Positions 28,131 through 36,934 of a stretch of 36,934 nucleotides of DNA are shown in pieces; position 1 is the stretch's first letter; each line of letters starts with the position of its first letter. The DNA is from Phaeoceros laevis. Taxonomy: Eukaryota; Anthocerotophyta; Anthocerotopsida; Notothyladales. The stretch lies in contig JBNGIQ010009228.1 in NCBI GenBank assembly GCA_049999765.1, positions 399,263 through 436,196 on the forward strand, given 5' to 3'. Below the pieces are notes generated by a model, which had not been told where the DNA came from, searched no databases, and saw only the letters and a program-made list of their open reading frames with translations. A program made the position numbers and the translations under genes.

Positions 28131-30680
28131 TCAGGAGGCCATCTTGCCCACTATGATACCTCCACAGACTATGGCTCCCAACCATTTGTTGGAGACAAAC
28201 CTGCACATGGTTAAGAGGTGTCAGTTACAGACAAAGAGCACACATCCAGAAATATGCAGGAAGGGTTACATTTACTTTTTATTGCAGTCCTCCCGATTAT
28301 CGAGGTCCGCTGTGGAGATCTGCCAAGCTAGATGACCTGCGGACGCAAGCACAGAGGAGTAGAAAGGCCAACCTGGAAAAATCAAACCCGGGTAAGTTGC
28401 AAGTATGTGACAATGAACTGGGCAAGAATCTCAAGGTTCGATAAGATCTGAGATCTATCAGATCGCACACTGACTAACTTCTACATTCTTCTGCTTCTAC
28501 CATGAGACGCACCAAGTCCAGCATTGAAGCCAGCAAGAACCAGGCTACCCGCAAAGCTCATCCCAAAACCTGTCAGCCACATTGGAGTGTTCTTTCCAAA
28601 CCTCAAGGCAGTTGATTTTACGCCAATCATCAAGTCATCTTCCTTATCCTGTTAGAGATGCATCGACCCAGTGATCAAAAACTGCTGCAGTCTATACACA
28701 GCCATGTATTAGGCTCTGAATTGGCGTCATACACATCAATACGAAACCAGAAAAAGTGGACACAAAACGGTGGTAACCTGATGGGCGTAAATGGTGTCAT
28801 AGACAATTGTCCAGCAAACACCTGCTACATAAAGGGGAAGGACAACTGGAAGATCCAAGCTACCATGTACTGCTGCCCAACCAAGTAGGGCACCCCAATT
28901 GAATGTCAAGCCCAAATAAGCTTGTGGCTGCCAGCACAAAAAACTGTCACTGATGGCAAGTCCATGCATTGCAGCACTACAAATCCTGGAGCTAGTGGAG
29001 TCTTCGAAGGACCCGTATGTCAAAAACTGGAGCACGTACTACAAAAATCTCATACCCAATATGACCATCTCTTGACAAGCGGATATGAACCAACCAACAA
29101 GAGAGAGGCTGCCCCTAGCACCTTACTGTAACACAATCCACACCGTTTCTTTAGCCAAACCTGTCATTTTCACTCTCTCGCACTACAGCAAAAAAACGCA
29201 TCAAACTTCTGTCTGGTCAGGGTAAAAACAGACTTTCTTGCCTGAAATCATTTAACTGGAGGAGAACCCCAAGCCCAAGCAGCAGCTGACCACCTAGAAA
29301 ATATAATCCTTGAAATGGTGTCACCAGCCCCGATGCAATTGGGCGTCGCCTTGTCCTCGCAACCTGCTCCATTTATACAAGCACTGCCTGTTCAGTTTGG
29401 AATGCCAAGAGCCGCTTGGACTCAATGATACTGCCAAAAAGGGATCTGTTAGCTACTACGAATGCAGAAAAACATCACCTTCACATCTATGTTGCGGTCC
29501 AGTAAGTCATTTACTGTGCAACCAGCACCCCGGAGCAGAATTGCTCCTAATCCGAATAGAGCTAGGAGTTGCAGATCTGGCAGGGATCCGGAAGGAGCAG
29601 CCAAAGAAATTGACCTGTTACGAAAAGTAATTGAGTGTTCCACCTCGGTAGTAACCTTTTGTTGCAATCAGACATACCTCCAGTGAGGTGCCCTGTCACG
29701 GAACTGGATCAATGGCATTGAAGCATAAAGGTCAAAAAAAAAACCCTGCTGCTTGTACAGCTTCCTGAAAGTGGCAAAAGAGTACCAGAAACAGGGCCAT
29801 GCTAACAACCATGTCCCAATGGGCTTGTCCAACCTTGCAAGATAAGCAAACGGCCTCAAATACTTTGGCAACCATTGCTCGATCCACTGTTGATAAGATG
29901 CCGAATCGTCAGCAACACCTTGGCATAGAGGGCCCAGTGGAAGTAGTGCTGAACTGGTTACTCCTTACGGTATTCAAGGCAAAGAAGAGGGAAGTTCTCA
30001 GCTCAGTTACCTCTGGTCCAACAGCTTTAGGAGCTGAATCCGTTGACTCTGGTTCAGGTTCAGGTACCCTTGCAGTAGATGCTGAAACATAGCGCACTGA
30101 CACATTGGTAAAGCGTAGAGCTCAGCATCCATGTCGAACATATCGCTAAAATAAGTCAAACAGAATTGCAAAATAGTTGCCAGCAGCCCCCAGCAATTCA
30201 CCTGCCCGGTGTTGCACACCGAAGACAGCGACGATTTTTCCTGCGCGAGCTCCTCGAGCGTCCTAGACAAGACACTCAAAACCCTAGGGTCAGGAAGGCT
30301 AGCCGGGTGACGCAAGAAGTCCGATCCTGTGCAACAAGTGAGTTAGAACTACCAACCGCGTAGATTACCCCCCTCCCGAAGTCGTGACCCGTTGAGTCCA
30401 CCATGGCACCCACGCCATGGCTGCCAAGCGGGTAATCGTCGATTTTGTGACTACAGCATAAGAGAATACGCTCAGCCAGGGTCCTGCCACAGCTAAGTTG
30501 CTCCGAAGTTTCAATTGTGCGCAGCTGGAGTGGGCTCTTTCGAGAGGCAGATGGGGATTGGTCGGCGGGAACATCCTCTACTACCACCGAGTTCGAACAG
30601 GCAAAGGATCGGACCAGCGCGGGAAAACTCGAACGAAGAGGAAGGAGGCGGCGACAGACACGCGACCCAGCTTCAGCCAT
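28131..30680 (-). CDS. COQ2: 4-hydroxybenzoate polyprenyltransferase (UbiA family, COQ2/PPT1-like), 10 exons
   Basis: Minus-strand exons: 30680-30353, 30120-30011, 29886-29786, 29614-29479, 29363-29242, 29125-29056, 28927-28778, 28648-28513, 28372-28276, 28200-28131; 439 residues with all phases consistent. The enzyme joins a polyprenyl chain to 4-hydroxybenzoate in the inner mitochondrial membrane for ubiquinone. Seen: an Arg-rich N-terminus fit for mitochondrial import, [18 protein letters not shown], the first Asp-rich motif NDLLDRNID (215-223), [34 protein letters not shown], the second Asp-rich motif [13 protein letters not shown] (332-344), [10 protein letters not shown], and the family ending [15 protein letters not shown]. 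Intron 5 uses a GC donor (CAG|GCAAGA). The exon 1-2 junction (30353/30120, acceptor CTGAG) is the weakest; the rest is well supported by family alignment. Length is slightly above the usual 400 or so. Confidence 0.9.
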
Positions 30681-32437
30681 GGATCACATCGGAACGATCA
30701 GTCAACCCCTGACCCGGCAATCGGGTGTGCGCCTTGTGGCCCTCGTCCAACTACCGGCATCTCCTTGCTGTCGAGAAGGCATGCCACCAGTGTGTCTTCG
30801 GCAGTCAGCAAGGTGACCTGCCCTAGTCCGAGTTGCCATTTCAGACACATATTGGGTCAAAGTTCCGCAAGAGCTAACCACGATCCTCCACTCCAAGTCG
30901 ACACGAAGGAAAGTGACCAATTTTGCACCGACCTCAAGATCGCCGTTTGTGGAAGCATGGCCGAGAACGACAGTAGCGCACTAGATCTTGCTGCATGTGG
31001 TTGTCGTCAAAAACGGTTCATCCCCATATCAGGCACTCGTCACGTTACTGGTATTTACGCAAAGCACCTCTATAAAACTTTTCCTTCCTCTTGAGCATAG
31101 CGGCTGCTCGAAACCTGCTCTCCTACCTGCTTCGGACTCGTTTTGGACAACCTATTATGTTAACAGGACACCGTAGCGTACTGCTGCTGCGAGGAGATGG
31201 ACCAGACCAGAGAACAGTCTCACTATTTGCCACATGCGAACTTGCCATAGGGCATGACAATGCCCAATGCCCACCATTCCCAACCATGTAATGGATATTG
31301 GGGCTGTTAGGTCTGACTTTGGAGCTGTGTCCTTGGAGGTCCACCCGGAAGCAACACCTTGAGCAGTGCCTGGAGTGGAGCTCCTGGAAGCTCTTTGTGC
31401 CTTAAATATAAAGAAAGGGTTGGGCACAGTATAGTGGGAGAGCAGCTTTGGGAGGGGAATTGGGGTGCTGAAGGGAATGATCTAGGGTTCCAATCGTCAA
31501 TCGAGGTGTGTTAGAGACAGTACTTGTTTCAAATACTGGGCCCGACATAAGTTCGTTATTTTCCGCGGCTAGACCTATATCACACTAAGTTGCTGGAAAC
31601 CTCTTCTCACAGGAAGGAAACGTGATTCTATAGTGTACAAAATCAAATGAAACTCATTTCATTCCATTGTTATTTCCGTCAATCAATATAGAGTACCTGT
31701 GGCTTTTTGCACGACCTTAGGTTCGTAAAGGACGTCTTTCCCGAAGGGTTCTAGGGTAAGGCAATAATTTTGCTTTACCCTATATCATAGCCCAGTGGAA
31801 GAGGGCCCAGTGAAAGAGGGCATACTGGTAAAGGTAAGTGTAAAGGTTCTTCAAAACATATCTAATGCTAGGCATGAGCTCCCCAATAAATGCTCTAAAA
31901 AGAAACCAATCAATCAATCAATTCAAGTACACTTAATCCATAGATATGATGTACAACAGGATTTTCAAGCAATCAATTACTAGTAGTAGTAGAAAAGGTC
32001 ATGCTAGCCGGCGACACATGGGAATCCAGCACGCCGACACATTAAAGCACACGTAATATTTGATGTCAGAACACGATTTTCAAGTTGCCTAAACATGACA
32101 CATATGCACACAATGCCAGTATGCTGGAAGGCCTTTATGCTCCACATATTCACGAAGATGGTGGCCATGGTTCTACCTCGGATGTCTTCTTCACCATGTG
32201 CTTTGTTAAAATTATAAATTTCTTATTCATGTTTATTTCTATCCTTCATTTAGGTTTAGTATGATATTCTATTTAGGTTTAGTATGATATTCTATAATAT
32301 CTATCCTACCATGTTTCTCTGTCTTTTATAACACAACCTACGCATATGCAAAAGTAGAATCCCTAAGTGTGTTCTAGCTAGTGCTTTCATACCACTGTAG
32401 ATGGAACACCCTAAGTAATATTCAATGATCAATTTCA
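30681..32437. other. Spacer between divergently oriented genes, turning AT-rich
   Basis: Upstream of the prenyltransferase (minus) and the RING gene (plus). Frames at 30500-31430 on both strands have no recognised domain. A TATAAAA at 31071-31077 (plus) has no assigned gene. From about 31560 base composition becomes markedly AT-rich. CCCAGTGGAAGAGGGC at about 31790 is repeated next door as CCCAGTGAAAGAGGGC. (CAAT)n near 31908 and (TAG)n near 31980 are short simple repeats. Confidence 0.45.
32248..32293. repeat. 23-bp perfect tandem duplication
   Basis: A 23-base unit beginning ATTTAGGTTTAGTATG and ending ATATTCT occurs at 32248-32270 and again immediately after at 32271-32293, about 145 bases before the RING gene's ATG. 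It could lie in that gene's promoter. Confidence 0.95.
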
Positions 32438-33616
32438 ATGGGCAGCAAAAAAAAAAAGTTGCAGCGAAAATCTTCACGCGTGCGTCCAGTGGATGAGTAT
32501 GAGCAACTTTGTCAAGTTTGTAGAGAGCCACTGATTACAGAAAACTGGTTGAGCTTGCCTCTGTGTGGACATCATATACATACATGTTGTGGGATTGCAT
32601 GGTTTTTAACACAACCAAGATTGAGAGCATGTCCTTGTGGGAAAGCTGGAATAACACCTCCTCCTGGTGTTCCTCCTCTGGCTAGTCACAAGCTTGTTAC
32701 TCCAATAAACAATCAAGTGAAGCAGATAGATGAATGGGTTATGTGGTTGGCACTTGAGCAATTACAATCAAAGCAAGAATGCAAGAGGAAACGATGGGCT
32801 CGCGCTCATGCATTACATGAAAAGCGAAGAACACAAAATAAGGATAACCAGGATGATGGAGTTTGCTATTTATGCAACAATAAGTTGGGAATAGCTTCAT
32901 GGGTAAGGTTGTACAAGGCAGGATGCGGTCATCCGTTCCATTTAGGTTGTCTTCTCCATTATAACTACAATGATGGAGCAAGGAGAAAAACTTGCCCAAT
33001 ATGCCATTTGGAGTGGCCGTACATAGCTGAAGCAGTCCCATCTACTGTTGATATTTATGCGGAAAAGGTCAAGATTACACAACTAGATGACTCAAGTCAA
33101 GAAGTGCCGGAATGGGCAATTACTTTGTTGGAGACTAGGATAGCCAATCAAAACATTGTCGAAGGAAGAAAATACTTTGCTTACGACCACTTCAATGGAC
33201 AACGCACATATGATGAGTCTATATCTGCTTGCATTGTATGTGAGCAAGACCTAGGAACTCGCTACTGGGCAACATTACCAAATTGTGGGCACGCTGTACA
33301 CACTTTGTGCTTTGCAGATTGGTTTTACCAACATGGCATCACTGTATGTCCAGAATGTGGATGCAGAGCGCATCCCCGTGGAGCTCCACCTCCATCTGCC
33401 TTGAGTAGCTTAACCCCTATCAATGGTACAGTCCACCAAGTCCAATCTGAAGCGCTTTGGGCTGCATTGACTCGGATAACCCAACAAAGACCTTCAGATG
33501 CTGACCTTATCTGCCAAGGCATCGAGCATCTACAGCTCTTTATTTATCTTGCCCAAACAAACACTAGAAATAAACTTCTTCTTCTCCCTCTTCATTATTA
33601 TCTCTCATATTCTTAA
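32438..33616 (+). CDS. Protein with three RING-H2-like zinc-binding domains (putative E3 ubiquitin ligase)
   Basis: The frame has no intron: 392 residues from the ATG at 32438. A Lys-rich start (GSKKKKLQRKSSR) leads to three RING-like domains. The first spans 25-67: C25, C28, C43, H45, H48, C51, C65, C67, with CxC in place of the last CxxC. The second spans 143-189: C143, C146, C163, H165, H168, C171, C186, C189. The third spans 265-307: C265, C268, C283, H285, H288, C291, C304, C307. The linkers after RING 1 and RING 3 are alike (PPPGVPP then TPINNQVKQ; PPPSALSS then TPINGTVHQVQ), so a module was duplicated. RING-H2 domains usually recruit ubiquitin-conjugating enzymes; the targets are unknown. 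The flanks are AT-rich, unlike the rest of the window. I recognise no named family with this architecture. Confidence 0.75.
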   Translation: MGSKKKKLQRKSSRVRPVDEYEQLCQVCREPLITENWLSLPLCGHHIHTCCGIAWFLTQPRLRACPCGKAGITPPPGVPPLASHKLVTPINNQVKQIDEWVMWLALEQLQSKQECKRKRWARAHALHEKRRTQNKDNQDDGVCYLCNNKLGIASWVRLYKAGCGHPFHLGCLLHYNYNDGARRKTCPICHLEWPYIAEAVPSTVDIYAEKVKITQLDDSSQEVPEWAITLLETRIANQNIVEGRKYFAYDHFNGQRTYDESISACIVCEQDLGTRYWATLPNCGHAVHTLCFADWFYQHGITVCPECGCRAHPRGAPPPSALSSLTPINGTVHQVQSEALWAALTRITQQRPSDADLICQGIEHLQLFIYLAQTNTRNKLLLLPLHYYLSYS

Positions 33617-35632
33617 AGTTTCTTTGAGCAAGTGTTGTGGATGTTTTGTACAAAATAGAAACTTGAACATTCTAAATTTTTGGGTTAATGTAATCTATGA
33701 TTTTTTTTTTGTATTATTGTGAAAGTTAAAATACATCTAGAGTACCTTTCAGAGTTTCACTCGTATTCATTATTGTGACCTTCATTTCAAGGGGGAGTTC
33801 TTTTCCTAGTCTTGTTTATTATTTACAATATTCTTGTTTTTTTAAGGATTATAGTTTTGAGAATATGTTCAAAGTATAATCATTAAAGAGTTGGGTTTTA
33901 TCCTTTCAAGGCTGCTTGATGCTCGCAACTCAGTAATAAACTTTTGGAAATTGGGATAAAAAAGTTTGGTTCATGCTAGTGTTATGTTACACATTTAAGA
34001 ACTATTAATATGAAATTAGTTGTTCTCTTGTAAAACATGGTATATGTAGGATCCTCCCCTATGCAAGCTTAGGCTTACCTTTGTGAATGAGTCTCTAATG
34101 CACACTAACTTGCACTTGTCATGTTTCTTGACTATTATATGTTGTACCTCCTTTCCATGGTGCACTTCCTACTTTCAAAGTTCCAATTTGAGAAAGAAAA
34201 TGTGCGGGATTCAAGACTTGCGATCACACTCTCTCTAGCGCGGCACCAAAAAGGCATAGCATGGCCCCTTACTAATACTACTACAAGAAAAGAAAAAAAA
34301 AGCCTTCTTCAAAGTTCACACATCTCTCCAACTCCCAACTTCCAATAGCAATTTTCTTGGGGACGCTAGAGCTAGGAGGCATGGGGGCAAAAACGGCCGA
34401 ATGTTGGGAGCACTGCTACCGAGGCGTCTCCGCAATCCTACACCCTGACCACCTAACCTCCACACACAACCCTGTGGCCATGCATTGAGCACTCAGGTGC
34501 TTGCTGCTACGACTTCGGTGTTGAGACGGTAAGAATCCTAGATCGAGGGATCCAACTCCAATACCTGTCCCATAGTTAGCTAGTGAATTTGCAGTTAACA
34601 TCGTACTCTGTGCAGTGCAAACTCGTTGTACTCAGTCTGGGAGAAGACGGGTATGCTGTGAGGCAGAGGGATGATAGTCTTTCTGGTTCTGAATTAGAGT
34701 GACCAGAATGATAAGCATCGGAGTCTGAGTGGTCTGAGTCAATATCTGCGGGAAGGTTTGCAGCTAGTTCTATTTAAGTTTGCAGAGGTAGTATGCCTTG
34801 AAAGTAATGATTTCTCAAGGCTGGACGATCTGTAATCCAGTTTTTAAGTTCTCCTACCCAAGCACTTAAAAGTTTGAAGGTGCTGGCTAGACTAAGTATA
34901 GAGCCAGAGATATGGGGAGGAGCGGAGTTAATCTGCAATACTCAGCTGTAGGTGGTAAAGAAGGACGAGTTCGAACCACGGATGGGGGCTGTTTCGAACC
35001 ACGGATGGGGGCTGTTACGGACATAAGCAAAGAAGACGGTGTTCATCATCGACGCTGCTTGAGAGACATGTGCGACAGGCTCTAAGGTGTCTGGCTATGT
35101 TGAAATATCTTAGCCTAAGAACAGCTAATGGAAAAGACCGCAAACAGAATTGTGCCAAAGCATGCATGAGTCGATGAGGAATATCGTTGGCCTTGGGCCT
35201 TGAGATAAGGTTAGAGAGTGTTGTACAAGGTTAGAGAGTCAAGTTGCGTAAGATAAAACAGCACCTCAGCTCTCAGATCTAATCTTTGCCACAACTTCTC
35301 TATGAAACTCTCTTGGATCATCTCATTAGTAAGAAGGTGTGGGGTGTCATTTATAAGGGAGCCCCTAAGAGTGCAGTTAGTATTGTAAGTGGTGATACCA
35401 CTTACCACTGTTGTTTCGAGCGTCTTGCGTGGATGGGAGGGCCATTTTGGCAGGCCGGCGGTGAAGACCAGAACTGGAGGATGGCGAGCCTGTTTCTTCG
35501 TCTACTGTAACACCCACTACCTCTCAGTAGTCATGGATTCCAATGCCAGCCAGATATAAGACATTTTAGATGAAGTGAGCAATTTGGATGTCTACCCACT
35601 GATGGAATGCCTTCATGCGTTGTGGCTAGCTG
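33617..35632. other. Spacer: AT-rich flank, then unassigned DNA
   Basis: About 33617-34350 is strongly AT-rich with poly-T and poly-A runs and could hold the RING gene's 3' end. From about 34370 composition returns to that of the rest of the window. No coding region was recognised; a minus-strand frame at 34416-34601 has no family match. A tandem duplication at 34971 is listed separately. Confidence 0.45.
34971..35016. repeat. 23-bp perfect tandem duplication
   Basis: TCGAACCACGGATGGGGGCT plus GTT occurs at 34971-34993 and again at 34994-35016. The TTCGAA core resembles a tRNA T-loop, but no cloverleaf could be built around it. Confidence 0.95.
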
Positions 35633-36322
35633 GTCTTCGAGGTGGCGGAGAGGATGGCTTACTACGGAATCTCTGCCAACCTGGTGACTTACCTCATGGA
35701 GGAAATCACGAAAGCCTGTCGGTTTCGTCCCAGAATGTGAGCAACTGGACCCTTTCCTGGGAGCCCTGGTGGCCCATGCCTACCTCGGCCGCCACGCCAC
35801 CACCTGCCTCTTCGTCCTGGTCAACTTGGCGGTAAGAACATACACGTCCCTGATAGCCTGCTACAGCTAACTGCACACACCTGCTTTCATTCATGAACTC
35901 ATTCATGACCGTGAATCGGACTGCTCGCTGTGTCTTCATATGGATTCATTCTTCTGACACTCACAGTGTCTCTGGAAGTGCTGAAACCGCCTTCCTGCTC
36001 CAAACTCGCTGCCTCAAACTGAGAATGCGCTGAAGCCTCCACGCTGTAACTGGGCATGTTCTACCTGGCCCTCTACGTGGTGGCTGTGGGGGCTGGCGGA
36101 GTGAAGCCCAACATCTCCTCCTTCGGGGCAGACCAGTTCGACGAGGGAGACGAGCGGGAGGCCCGGCGCAAAAAATCCTTCTTCAACTGGTGATACACGG
36201 GCATCGGCTGCGGCATCGTCTTCTCCGTCACCGTCATCGTCTACCTCCAGGACAACGTGAGCTGGGGATAGGGGTTAGGGGTCCCACTGGCCATCCTGGC
36301 CCTGGCCATGGCCGTCTACCTG
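35633..36322 (+). pseudogene. NPF/POT (nitrate-peptide transporter family) pseudogene fragment
   Basis: Plus-strand reading VFEVAERMAYYGISANLVTY is the usual start of an NPF transporter. After a frameshift come QNVSNWT and GALVAHAYLGRHATT up to a donor at 35831|GTAAGA. A second exon from about 35967 reads SLEVLKPPSC, then GMFYLALYVVAVGAGGVKPN, SSFGADQFDEGDERE and SFFNW, with Asp-Gln-Phe-Asp intact. In-frame stops follow: TGA at 36191-36193 (where WFY is expected) and TAG at 36269-36271 (within SWGLG). Similarity ends at a possible donor near 36322. The segment GTxYLTPL is missing and earlier and later exons are absent. NPF proteins are 12-helix proton-coupled plasma-membrane transporters; this piece covers only the first few helices. 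Confidence 0.9.
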
Positions 36323-36583
36323 TATGTACAAATGTTCATCTCGAAGTACTTCAGGAGCCATCCACTCCGGCTGTGATGAATGAACAAACAGATCCTTTCA
36401 GATCCTCCTTTCACCCTAACAGGCCCCTGCCCTCATTCAATATGTTCTTCAAATATCCCCGGGTATCCACTGGAAAATGCCCACGTTCTCACTTCCAATC
36501 AGCTCCCTTACTTTTCAGTTGAGGAGATCCATCATTCTGTGTTCTGATACGTGGTGGATCAGTGTCCGCGATCCCTGTCCATG

Positions 36584-36700
36584 TCTCAGTTTGACAGGGA
36601 TAGGGTTAAGCACGCACATTCACCCCAAGACAAAGACAACAATCTCAGTTTGACGGGGATAAAGATATAAGCACATTCGCACCCAAGAGAAAGACAACAA
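36584..36700. repeat. Imperfect tandem repeat, about 58-59 bp, two copies
   Basis: Two units start with TCTCAGTTTGAC (36584 and 36643) and end with AAAGACAACAA (near 36642 and 36700). The next four bases (TCTC) begin a third copy. Differences inside are mainly small indels around GCACATTC. The repeat lies just downstream of the minus-strand DYW gene, so it could be in its 3' region. Confidence 0.9.
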
Positions 36701-36744
36701 TCTCTTGCACACGCACCTGAGCACTGGCTAGATCTTCAGTATTC

Positions 36745-36934
36745 TCACGGTCGACCCTGACAACTGCAACGCCCGTTTGCGAATCGATGCACACGGTACC
36801 CATCCCTTACCACAATGTCTCTCTGTTCAAGCCTTGACATGATTTCCGTGGAGCTGTGGCAGTTGCTGCACATGCGTAGATTCTTCGTTACCACCAGAGG
36901 TGTCCCACTTGGAGTGTTCAACAGACCAAACGCC
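36745..36934 (-). CDS. C-terminus of a PPR DYW-domain protein ending in Gly-Arg-Pro (partial, runs off the window)
   Basis: On the minus strand 62 codons from the window edge end in TGA at 36745-36747. They read AFGLLNTPSGTPLVVTKNLR, then MCSNCHSS, then RDIVVRDGYRVHRF and GRCSCQGRP. This aligns throughout with the last part of DYW domains: KNLR, the zinc-site CxxCH, VVRD, the RFH-like VHRF, and GxCSC. In place of DYW the end is GRP. From the literature as I recall it, GRP-ending DYW variants (DYW:KP group) occur in hornworts, some lycophytes and ferns and are candidates for reverse, U-to-C, editing. It is too diverged to be another copy of the tandem family. The PPR tract and the HxE half lie outside the window. 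Confidence 0.8.
   Translation of the reverse strand, partial: AFGLLNTPSGTPLVVTKNLRMCSNCHSSTEIMSRLEQRDIVVRDGYRVHRFANGRCSCQGRP

Noticed and set aside
31155-31430. Retrotransposon coding fragment upstream of the prenyltransferase gene
   Set aside because: No gag, protease, integrase or reverse-transcriptase motif could be seen in any frame.
34960-35016. A tRNA gene, from the GTTCGAACC T-loop-like motif
   Set aside because: No matching acceptor stem, D arm or anticodon arm can be drawn on either strand, and the motif is part of a 23-bp tandem duplication.

Overview
The window is nuclear DNA of a land plant. Genes are spliced by short GT-AG introns of about 75-230 bases (plus one GC-AG intron), and the gene families are plant ones: a CASP-like membrane protein, a dirigent protein, an F-box protein, a mitochondrial UbiA prenyltransferase for ubiquinone, an NPF/peptide transporter relic and, above all, pentatricopeptide repeat (PPR) organelle RNA-editing factors. 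Long PLS-type PPR genes without introns in tandem, with a separate DYW domain ending in Gly-Arg-Pro at the right edge, suggest a seed-free plant with heavy organelle RNA editing. A hornwort fits best given the compact introns; an Isoetes-like lycophyte or a fern is possible. The species cannot be fixed from the sequence alone.

Layout. 459-1377 (-): three-exon CASP-like protein. 1807-3317 (+): decayed PPR gene. 3318-5707: no convincing gene, but several short tandem and inverted repeats and a CAG microsatellite. 5708-6307 (-): secreted dirigent protein with a TATA box. 6842-7139: candidate MITE with 12-bp terminal inverted repeats. 7309-9993 (-), 11078-14512 (+), 16007-19507 (+) and 20326-24282 (+): four large PPR paralogues of 894, 1144, 1166 and 1318 residues. 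Only the last two keep an intact C-terminal DYW deaminase domain. The first two end in or just after the E+ region and are followed by rotting DYW remnants. A further PPR scrap lies at 10646-11035. 25759-27153 (-): F-box protein. 28131-30680 (-): ten-exon COQ2/PPT1-like 4-hydroxybenzoate polyprenyltransferase. 32438-33616 (+): intronless protein with three RING-H2-like domains in an AT-rich island. 35633-36322 (+): NPF transporter pseudogene. 36745 to the right edge (-): the C-terminus of a different, GRP-ending DYW protein.

How it fits together. The core is a birth-and-death cluster of one PPR family. All copies share an N-terminal block resembling the PDF motif of OSB organellar single-stranded-DNA-binding proteins, followed by near-identical P-L-S triplets of about 100 residues. 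Paralogues differ by whole triplets (about 5, 6, 7 and 8 after the N-terminal unit), with DYW decay, frameshifts at starts and scattered relics. The two DYW-bearing copies share a short deletion inside the PDF-like block, so they are probably the most recent duplicates. The cluster and the unrelated GRP-type DYW gene probably concern organelle RNA editing; the prenyltransferase serves mitochondrial ubiquinone synthesis and is probably an unrelated neighbour.
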